Shown here piece after piece: positions 54,932 through 62,060 of a stretch of 64,000 nucleotides of DNA. The translations under genes and the position numbers were made by a program. Below the pieces are notes generated by a model. The model ran no database searches, was not told the DNA's origin, and worked only from the letters and a program-made list of their open reading frames with translations. The DNA lies in NCBI GenBank assembly GCA_002176905.1, contig MSYE01000193.1:1-64000 (forward strand), written 5' to 3'. Every line of letters begins with the position of its first letter. The first letter of the stretch is position 1. The DNA is from a bacterium F11. GTDB lineage: Bacteria > Elusimicrobiota > Elusimicrobia > F11.

Positions 54932-55108
54932 ATGAGATTAAGCCATACCATCACCCCCTCGACCCATACCAACATTGATTTTTTCAAAGCTGGCCCAATG
55001 TTCCTCTCATTTGAATGGACCACCTCCAAAATTGATGGGCTTTCTTATTCTGGCCATGTGACGGATAAAATAAAAAAAGGCAACGAATTATCCATTTTTA
55101 ATGAATAA
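54932..55108 (+). CDS. Small hypothetical protein
   Basis: A 58-residue frame between two larger genes, starting 6 bp after the previous stop and overlapping nothing essential. It contains ITPSTHTNIDFF and a lysine-rich end. The ribosome site is weak (GAAGA). It could be a real coupled gene or a chance frame. Confidence 0.35.
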   Translation: MRLSHTITPSTHTNIDFFKAGPMFLSFEWTTSKIDGLSYSGHVTDKIKKGNELSIFNE

Positions 55109-55160
55109 TTTGAATGCTTGGCAAAGTAACGGCTCATTATGTGAAACAATAATATATGCG

Positions 55161-56522
55161 ATGAAAAAAAAGTTGATACCTTCCATTTTTTTGATGGCCT
55201 TTGTTTCCGCCTTGACCGCAATCTCTTCTGCATCGGAATTGATTGATGAGGGCATGTCAGCCTTTGAACGAAAAGAGTATGCAAAAGCAGCGACAATATT
55301 TTTACGCGCTCTCAGCCAACGTTCACTTCCATCCGATTCAAGAGCGCTCCTTTATTATAATGCCGCCGCGAGCTATTACAATATTCAGTCATTTCCTGAT
55401 GCCATTGATATTTTAGAGAAGGGAATCCGCGAATATCCTCTGAAAAGCAATTTCTCAGCCCTTTTGGCGAGTGCAAAAGTGGAAAATACCCTTCTTGAAG
55501 GGAACAAATTGGAAGAAACCTACCAGTATGACAAGGCTATTCTCCTCTACCAAACCGCGATTGAAAGCTTCAGATTCAATGATCACCAACTCAAATCCCG
55601 TCTCTTCTACAATTTATCATACGCCCACTATTTAACAGGCGATCTAACTTCGGCCCTCCAAATTATAGGGAAGTCCCTGAATTTAAATTCAAACAACATG
55701 GAATATCTTTCATTCCAGAACCATCTGAAAGAGTTGATGAAACCAAAACTCGGGGAAGAAAGAAGCCACACCTACCATGCATTAAGGAGCCTGGGCAGCG
55801 CGGACCAATTAACGGGAAGAAACGGAATTCTCCATATCTTTGCGGAGGGGAGAAATTCCATAAAGTGGAGTCCATCCAAAGTTCAAAGCACTCTTAAGCA
55901 AGTTGAGAACGCCTCTCATTGGTTAACAGACGAGGCCCGTAAAAGGAACATTCATCCTCTTCCCACGTTTATCCACCGCAAAATTATGACTCCCAACTTT
56001 CCCCTTCTTAAGAACAATGATATTCCGAGCTATACCTCTGATCCCACCTATACAGAAAATTGGTTAAAGGCTCTCCTGGCTAGCTTTAATGTGTCGAATT
56101 TCAAAACCCTTTTTAGCGCCCAATCTTTCCCTGATGATCTTCGGTCCAGAAGTGTGGTCATTCATACCAACCAGGAAGACCGTTCCTTTGCGTTGCCGTT
56201 GGAAAAAGCGCACTACGAAAGTGACCTTGAGGTTGCGCTTGTCTATTTTCGCGTTAAAAAACTCACCAACCCCTTTCAGGCGGTGGTCTATTCCCACGAG
56301 CTTTTGCATTTATATGGTGCTGATGATCTTTATGATAAGATCGAGGACACAGCTTTTACGGAACTCGAAATCATGCATTTCGGAGGTTATAGACTCGAGA
56401 ATAACTATCTCTGCCAATTGACGACTTATGCCATTGGTTGGTCAAAGTCGAGGCCAGACGGATCTCAACTCCAAATCATGCTTCCTCATAAACTAGCTAA
56501 GAGAAAGGAGACAACACCATGA
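55161..56522 (+). CDS. Secreted TPR protein with HExxH metalloprotease motif
   Basis: A 453-residue protein. The signal peptide is residues 1-24, cut after AISSAS. TPR-like pairs fill about 25-200 (IDEGMSAFERKEYAKAATIFL, DAIDILEKGIREYP, YDKAILLYQTAIES). A C-terminal domain carries HELLHLYGADDLYD (379-392). HELLHxxGxxD resembles metzincin-type zinc sites, and MHFGGYRL lies about 22 residues later where a Met-turn could be. Periplasmic or surface peptidase activity is inferred. An in-frame ATG-like start 20 codons upstream lacks a signal. It overlaps the DUF350 gene by ATGA. Confidence 0.7.
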   Translation: MKKKLIPSIFLMAFVSALTAISSASELIDEGMSAFERKEYAKAATIFLRALSQRSLPSDSRALLYYNAAASYYNIQSFPDAIDILEKGIREYPLKSNFSALLASAKVENTLLEGNKLEETYQYDKAILLYQTAIESFRFNDHQLKSRLFYNLSYAHYLTGDLTSALQIIGKSLNLNSNNMEYLSFQNHLKELMKPKLGEERSHTYHALRSLGSADQLTGRNGILHIFAEGRNSIKWSPSKVQSTLKQVENASHWLTDEARKRNIHPLPTFIHRKIMTPNFPLLKNNDIPSYTSDPTYTENWLKALLASFNVSNFKTLFSAQSFPDDLRSRSVVIHTNQEDRSFALPLEKAHYESDLEVALVYFRVKKLTNPFQAVVYSHELLHLYGADDLYDKIEDTAFTELEIMHFGGYRLENNYLCQLTTYAIGWSKSRPDGSQLQIMLPHKLAKRKETTP

Positions 56523-56746
56523 CGAAAACCTTATTAATGGCCAACTTTTGGTCCATGTCCTTTAATCTACTATATGCTGTGGTGGCAATGACAATCGGGG
56601 TTATTGCCATCAAACTGATTGACCATTTTCTCTTCCCAGAAATCAACTTTACAGAAGAGATTAAGAAGGGAAACATTTCTGCGGCCATCTTTGCCGGGAC
56701 CTTGGTCCTATTCTTGGCCTTGATGCTCTCGAGCGCTTTGGGGTAA
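56519..56746 (+). CDS. DUF350 family membrane protein
   Basis: A 75-residue protein with two membrane helices (about 13-36 and 52-73) linked by a loop with FPEINFTEEIKKGNISAAIF. That loop and helix 2 match DUF350 proteins, here as a single repeat unit. The family often stands with enzymes of unknown envelope roles. The ATGA overlap with the TPR-metalloprotease indicates co-translation. Confidence 0.8.
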   Translation: MTKTLLMANFWSMSFNLLYAVVAMTIGVIAIKLIDHFLFPEINFTEEIKKGNISAAIFAGTLVLFLALMLSSALG

Positions 56747-56770
56747 GCGGAAGATTGGTGTGTTGGAAAT

Positions 56771-57850
56771 TTAGAAGCCCTTTCGTTTTCGGTCTACGTA
56801 ATCCCGCATATTTTCATGAATTTTCTTCCAACGCCTTTTTGTATTGGCCCGTTGCTGCGGGTCCTTCTTCCTTTCCAAATAAGCCATTTCTTTTTGAAGT
56901 TTAAGAAAAGATTGGTAACGGCCCATTGGCAGCGTCCCATCTTCTAAGGCCGCCTGAATGGCACACCCGGGTTCTTGTCCATGTCGACAATCATTAAATT
57001 GACAAGCTTTGGCCAACTCTTTTATTTCATCAAACACCTCTGACAAAGCCGACTCATCACCCCACAACTGAACCTCCCTTAACCCAGGAGTATCAATAAT
57101 AAGACCACCATGTGGAAGACGAAACATCTCACGAGCCGTGGTTGTGTGTCGACCTTTGCCATCAGACAAACGAATCGTCTGTGTCGATTGAACATTCTGG
57201 CCCAACAAACCGTTTAGAACAGTTGATTTTCCCACTCCGGAGCTTCCCAAAAAGATCCCTGTTTTCCCTTCTGAAAGATAATATTGAATGATGTCCACCC
57301 CATCTCCGGTTTGAGCCGAAAGCCGGTGTACCGAGCCGTTTGGGAGAACATCATTAGCCAAGGAATATTTCTCATCATCCGGTTTGGCCAAATCAGCCTT
57401 GTTGACCAAAATAACAGGATCAATTCCCGACTGGTGAGCAAGAAGGACATACCGCTCCAATCGCCGCACATTAAAATCGTCATCAAATGCGGTCACAACA
57501 AAAATGATATCCACGTTTGTCGCCAATATCTGTTCATCAATTTGGTTCCCGGCCGCTTTCCTGGAAATGGTGGTTTTACGAGGAAGAATGTGATGTAGAA
57601 CGGCCAAATCCGGATTTTTTGTGTCGGCCAGAACCCAATCTCCCACAGCAGGGTAGTCTGATAATTTTTGGGCTCCGTGACGAAATTTCCCTGAGACCAG
57701 ACCGGGCCGTTCGCCCTGAGCTGTCTGAACAAGGGAAAGATCTCGATGCACGGCAATGACCCGACCAGGATTTAAATCAGATGGGCTGATTGAATCGATT
57801 TCCCCCTGCCAATGACGACCCCATCCCCAATCATCCAAATTGATATTCAT
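56771..57850 (-). CDS. rsgA: Ribosome small subunit-dependent GTPase A
   Basis: A 359-residue circularly permuted GTPase that helps 30S maturation. An N-terminal OB fold (32-100) is followed by G4 VNKADL before G1 LGSSGVGKSTVLNGL, then G2 GKGRHTTTAR and G3 DTPGLRE. A zinc knuckle CQFNDCRHGQEPGC lies near residue 290, with a basic C-terminal helix. The order G4-G5-G1-G2-G3 is diagnostic. It stands alone. Confidence 0.96.
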   Translation of the reverse strand: MNINLDDWGWGRHWQGEIDSISPSDLNPGRVIAVHRDLSLVQTAQGERPGLVSGKFRHGAQKLSDYPAVGDWVLADTKNPDLAVLHHILPRKTTISRKAAGNQIDEQILATNVDIIFVVTAFDDDFNVRRLERYVLLAHQSGIDPVILVNKADLAKPDDEKYSLANDVLPNGSVHRLSAQTGDGVDIIQYYLSEGKTGIFLGSSGVGKSTVLNGLLGQNVQSTQTIRLSDGKGRHTTTAREMFRLPHGGLIIDTPGLREVQLWGDESALSEVFDEIKELAKACQFNDCRHGQEPGCAIQAALEDGTLPMGRYQSFLKLQKEMAYLERKKDPQQRANTKRRWKKIHENMRDYVDRKRKGF

Positions 57851-57959
57851 AAGAATTTGAGTTTATCGGTAGAAGTACAAGGGGTCAAGTACCGACATCC
57901 GACATTCTGAAAGGCTTGGCACCGAAGGCGAGGCCGGCTAATAAATTCTTAAGATTTTA

Positions 57960-59057
57960 TCACCGCTTTAAGGAATAATGCGTGCTTCTTCCACCAGATT
58001 GTTCCTTTTTTAAAATCTGACGATCAACAAGGTCATTGATGTCTCGAAGGGCGGTGTCGGGAGAGCATTTTGTGATTTTTGCCCATTTCGACGATGTCAA
58101 TTTCCCGATGAAGTTATCAAAAAGCCGATTCACCATTTCCACTTGGCGCTGGTTAAAAATCTCTCCTGCATGCTCTTCCCAAAACTTGGCTTTGGCCAAT
58201 ACCGAATCAAGCAATGCATCTGAAGCGCCGATGGCTTTTATTAAGCAATTTAAAAACCACTCATGCCACGCTGTAATATCCAAGTCTCCATTCGAACAAT
58301 GCTCCAAGATAGAGTAATAACTTTTCCGTTCCTTATCGATTTGCGATGACATGCTATAAAAACGATGCGACGAATTTTCAGACCGCGCCAAGACCATATC
58401 CGATAGGGCGCGCGCAATCCGCCCATTACCATCTTCGAATGGATGGATGACCACAAACCAATAATGAGCGAGCGAAGCTTTAATGACCAAATCGGAATTT
58501 GTAGATGAATTAAACCATGAAATATATTGATTCATTTCATGTTTTATTTTTTTTGCAGGAGGGGCCTCAAAATGAACCTTTTCATGATTCATTGGGCCTG
58601 AAACAATCTGCATGGGACCTTTGGAATCATTTCGCCACTGACCAACCATGATTTTTTTCATCCCACTATATCCTGTTGGGAAAAGGGCCCCATGCCAATC
58701 AAACAATCGTTTTTGGCCAATCGGTTTGTCATATTTGCGTGAGGCATCAAGCATGATGTCAACGATCCCTTCCACATTTCTGTCAGGTTTCGATTCATTG
58801 TCGATTTCAATTCCAAGTCGACGAGCCACGGAAGACCGAACAGAGGCAGGAGATAAATTTTCGCCTTCAATGGCGCTGGTTTTGATGACATCCTGAGTTA
58901 ACATACTCAGTGTAGCCTCGTTTTTTAATTGAAACCCCAATGTACCCATTCGCCCCAATAACCTTCCCTGGGAAAGGCGGGTCTGAGCAAGCAGTGAACT
59001 CAATTTTGACTCATCCCATTGAAATTGAGGCCAGTTTTTACGTTGATGGATATACAT
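57960..59057 (-). CDS. Fic-family AMPylator with DUF4172-like N-terminus and wHTH end
   Basis: A 365-residue protein. The DUF4172-like N-terminus begins NWPQFQWDESKL. The inhibitory motif is SAIEGEN (61-67), so it is a class II Fic. The catalytic loop HPFEDGNGRIAR (205-216) is complete. The C-terminal part (about 300-365) is a winged helix with ALRDINDLVDRQILKK. It transfers AMP or a related group to hydroxyl side chains; the target is unknown. GGAG lies 5 nt before the ATG at 59057, and an upstream in-frame extension runs through the operator sites and is rejected. Confidence 0.92.
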   Translation of the reverse strand: MYIHQRKNWPQFQWDESKLSSLLAQTRLSQGRLLGRMGTLGFQLKNEATLSMLTQDVIKTSAIEGENLSPASVRSSVARRLGIEIDNESKPDRNVEGIVDIMLDASRKYDKPIGQKRLFDWHGALFPTGYSGMKKIMVGQWRNDSKGPMQIVSGPMNHEKVHFEAPPAKKIKHEMNQYISWFNSSTNSDLVIKASLAHYWFVVIHPFEDGNGRIARALSDMVLARSENSSHRFYSMSSQIDKERKSYYSILEHCSNGDLDITAWHEWFLNCLIKAIGASDALLDSVLAKAKFWEEHAGEIFNQRQVEMVNRLFDNFIGKLTSSKWAKITKCSPDTALRDINDLVDRQILKKEQSGGRSTHYSLKR

Positions 59058-59152
59058 ATAATCTCCGCATATTCTAAGGAGATTATACCCCCTCATCCCC
59101 GTATTTTCAAGATTATTCTCCGCATAAAATACGGAGATTAAAACCACTAATC
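59058..59152 (-). promoter_or_regulatory. Repeated TAATCTCCGCAT operator-like sites before the Fic gene
   Basis: Four or more copies of TAATCTCCGCAT or its complement stand in two inverted pairs plus one single site: 59060/59078, 59114/59131 and 59149. One copy includes the ribosome site. This pattern fits repression by the winged-helix end of the Fic protein itself. Confidence 0.7.
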
Positions 59153-59324
59153 TCCGCATACATAAACATGTTGAAATATAGATGTAAATAATGAAGCCGG
59201 GTGACTTTTTAGACCTGCCGGCGGGCGACGTCAGAACCTGTTACTTAGCTTATGAAACCGAAAGATCCTATCTAAAAAGGATTTACGCCTATTCCGAACC
59301 TGCATTTCTGATAAAATCTTCAAC

Positions 59325-59879
59325 ATGAACCCGATAAACTTTATGGGATTTCGGACCTTACCAATTTGGGGAGTCTGCGCGGTCATTCTTATTATTTTGA
59401 ATGGATGCCATCTGTCTCAAAATCAAACCAAAGCCAGCCATCCATTCGACGTTATTTCCATCACTCACTTAGGAATCGTGGACGATCTTGAATCGGTTCC
59501 TAAAATCCAACGAAAGCTCTCTCCAAAATACCAATCAGTTCGATTATGGCATCCCAAAAAACATCCAACGCACGCCACACATACACTCACGATGGGGGAC
59601 ATTATCTTAAAATTTCGGCTCCTGGATGCCGTCGAAGACCATCCAAGGGAATCCAACGCTAAACCCCGAACCGTTTGCTCGTGGGATCACAGCCACTGTG
59701 AAGATATCATTGGACACACTGCCATCATGGAGATAAATGGGAAGAAAGTGGAGATGGTACGTGAACAGGTTTTTGAGGTGCGCCTGGCAAATGGTTTCAA
59801 ATTTATCATAAGCGCCGTGGACATCGAAGACGAAAACTCCAGCTCTGCAACTGACATTATTATTTTTAATTACAAATGA
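59325..59879 (+). CDS. Lipoprotein of unknown function
   Basis: A 184-residue protein. The hydrophobic segment IWGVCAVILIIL ends in the lipobox LNGC (Cys at about 28). The mature part has a HPKKHPTHATHT region rich in His, a pair of Cys in VCSWDHSHCED and acidic ends. The histidines and cysteines could bind a metal. It overlaps the HEAT-repeat gene by ATGA, so the two are likely made together. Confidence 0.65.
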   Translation: MNPINFMGFRTLPIWGVCAVILIILNGCHLSQNQTKASHPFDVISITHLGIVDDLESVPKIQRKLSPKYQSVRLWHPKKHPTHATHTLTMGDIILKFRLLDAVEDHPRESNAKPRTVCSWDHSHCEDIIGHTAIMEINGKKVEMVREQVFEVRLANGFKFIISAVDIEDENSSSATDIIIFNYK

Positions 59880-61288
59880 ATGATAAAAGAATAGCTCTCT
59901 TGTTGCTCGTTTCCTTCCTGCCCATCACCGCCTCCTGGGCTGACAATGATATAGCCAAGAAACTTATCCGCGAGAAAAAAAACCAGGAACACATCATTCA
60001 AACTGAATTCTTACCTCTCACCAACAAAGAAAAATTGATTGTCGTACAGGACATTATCCTCACATTCCAGAATTCAACCTTTGGCCACGGATATGCCGTC
60101 CAGTTAATGGATCTCCTTGCTACACACGACACCACCGGGAGCACAGGTCTTTTGTACCTTGCGCAATTCGAAAACTTTGGTTGGGATAAACCGCAGGCTC
60201 AAGATGCGCTTGTCCGCCGTGGACAATCCGAAATCCCTATATTGCTGAACGGTTTGAAGCAAACGGTTCCCAAAATTCGCTATGCGGCTATCATAATCCT
60301 TGGCCGGATCGCACAAACGGAAGCAACCGCCCGACCCCATATTTATCAAGCCATGCACCATCAAGATCCATTTGTACGAATGGGAGCCCTCGCCGCCGCC
60401 ACTTACTTTGATGACAAACCAGCCCATTTGATCAAAGAAATTGAAAAACTTTTTCTATCGCCTGAGAAGAATCTTCGCCAAGCCATCATGGTCCGATTGG
60501 GAGATATTCCCTATCCCAACGACAGGGCCCTTAACCTACTTGAGAAAGGATTGAAGGATGACGCCTATTTCGTCCGGCTCGAAGCCGTCTACAGCCTGGG
60601 AAAAGTGGGAATACATGCTGATAAAAAAAGTCGGTCTCTTAAAAAAGTGGTGTTTAACAAAGAAAAAAATAATGTGCCCGGATCCCTCGCCCTCAACAGC
60701 TTATTCAAAATCACGACAGACAAGAAAACGTTGATTCCAACCCTGATAACGGCCTTGGATGATCCCAATTTGAATGAGGCATCCTTTAAGCTTCTTTACG
60801 ACCTGGGACCTGATGTACGACAACATGCGCCGAAATTGACGGAATTTCTTGCTCCCGGCTCCCAATTAGATAGCCAATCGTGGGCAAGAATAACCTTGAT
60901 AAAATCCGGATTTCCATACGGTCTTGAAAAGGGTGATTTGTGGACGATGCAGAATGGAGAAAAACAAAAACAGTGGAATGCCCCCGATCAGAAAGTGCCC
61001 TGGCTGGTTATTTCCCCTGATGAAAAATGGCTGGCTTACTTTGAATATCCCAAGGAAGAATTTAGGCCAGAAAACGGAATGTTGAAAATACACGATCTTT
61101 CGCATCATCGGTCCCATGACGCCATTGCCATCCCATACCCCTTTCCTCACTATCCTATATATTGGACCAAAAGGAATGACCTCATTTTCCACACCAAACA
61201 CGAAGGCCAAAAAATGTCTCACCAGGTTTATTCTGTCCGAAACAAAACACTCTCTAAGAAAAAAAAGGGGTCAAATCTTGACCGGTGA
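59876..61288 (+). CDS. Secreted HEAT-repeat protein
   Basis: A 470-residue protein with a signal peptide (1-22, cut after ASWA). Armadillo/HEAT-like helix pairs fill about 70-340, for example IRYAAIIILGRIAQ, VRMGALAAATYF and VRLEAVYSLGKVG. A beta-rich end includes VPWLVISPDEKWLAYFEYP, which resembles a WD/TolB-like blade. The last residues (KKKKGSNLDR) and the stop codon come from the palindromic element at 61266, so the original C-terminus may have been replaced. Confidence 0.75.
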   Translation: MNDKRIALLLLVSFLPITASWADNDIAKKLIREKKNQEHIIQTEFLPLTNKEKLIVVQDIILTFQNSTFGHGYAVQLMDLLATHDTTGSTGLLYLAQFENFGWDKPQAQDALVRRGQSEIPILLNGLKQTVPKIRYAAIIILGRIAQTEATARPHIYQAMHHQDPFVRMGALAAATYFDDKPAHLIKEIEKLFLSPEKNLRQAIMVRLGDIPYPNDRALNLLEKGLKDDAYFVRLEAVYSLGKVGIHADKKSRSLKKVVFNKEKNNVPGSLALNSLFKITTDKKTLIPTLITALDDPNLNEASFKLLYDLGPDVRQHAPKLTEFLAPGSQLDSQSWARITLIKSGFPYGLEKGDLWTMQNGEKQKQWNAPDQKVPWLVISPDEKWLAYFEYPKEEFRPENGMLKIHDLSHHRSHDAIAIPYPFPHYPIYWTKRNDLIFHTKHEGQKMSHQVYSVRNKTLSKKKKGSNLDR

Positions 61289-61424
61289 CAGGTTGAAGGA
61301 TCTGTGGGATAAAAAAGAACCCAGAGTCCCTCACCCACGTCGAGCGAAAAGAAACCGGGTTCGTTTTTGGTTAACCTATATTGGGTAAGGGGTGAACCGC
61401 GCACCTGTCAAGACTTGACCCCTT
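61266..61424. repeat. MITE-like inverted repeat (GGGGTCAA type)
   Basis: Left arm AGGGGTCAAATCTTGACC at 61266 and right arm with CACCTGTCAAGACTTGACCC at 61402-61424 are complementary over about 22 bp. GGTAAGGGG and CCCCTTACC words pair near the right end. It lies at the end of the HEAT-repeat gene and before a convergent membrane gene. Confidence 0.75.
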
Positions 61425-61434
61425 ACCTCTTACC

Positions 61435-61998
61435 TCATTTGTTGCAAAACCTGAAAACAATATGAGACAGAAATAAAAGGGCTGTCGCCAGAGTGGATAG
61501 GGCCACAAAATTCCACGGCCGCACATGCGAAAGGGATGTTTTTCCTATTATTAAAAATAGTCCGAAACAGAGCCAGGGAGTTGCAACCGTATACAAAAGA
61601 GCCATAGGCCATACCGTATCCCCGTGAGGTTTAGCCCAACGAAGGGGACCGGCAACCAATGCTTCCACAACGGGGTCAAGTACCCATTCCATTAATGCGG
61701 CCCCTGGCAAACCCAACAATAGGATCCCACCGATAGAAATACTGAGTGCTGAAATCAACCACCCCTTATGCATTCGGATAAAATCGATTGCCGAGGCCCC
61801 ATATCGACTCCAATCGCTTACTTCACGCGATCTGATAAAAAAGCCTATGCCTATTAAAAATAACCCTAAAATAAAAAACGTAATTGAGTTTTCTGGAATA
61901 TTTTTCAGATTCCTAAATAGGGCATAAGCATTGGAAATAACGACGAGACCACCGTAAGCAATAAAAATATAGGAAATAACGGTGCCGACATAATTCAC
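61435..61998 (-). CDS. Polytopic membrane protein of unknown function
   Basis: A 187-residue protein with about five membrane helices: 5-26, 39-57, 78-100, 128-150 and 160-183. A loop with SREVSDWSRYGASAIDF separates the second and third. I recognise no family. No operon partner. Confidence 0.5.
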   Translation of the reverse strand: MNYVGTVISYIFIAYGGLVVISNAYALFRNLKNIPENSITFFILGLFLIGIGFFIRSREVSDWSRYGASAIDFIRMHKGWLISALSISIGGILLLGLPGAALMEWVLDPVVEALVAGPLRWAKPHGDTVWPMALLYTVATPWLCFGLFLIIGKTSLSHVRPWNFVALSTLATALLFLSHIVFRFCNK

Positions 61999-62060
61999 AT
62001 GATGATTGTATCAGTTTTGATGTTTGATGAGGCACCTTCGACATGGGGTTTGCTGACGGT

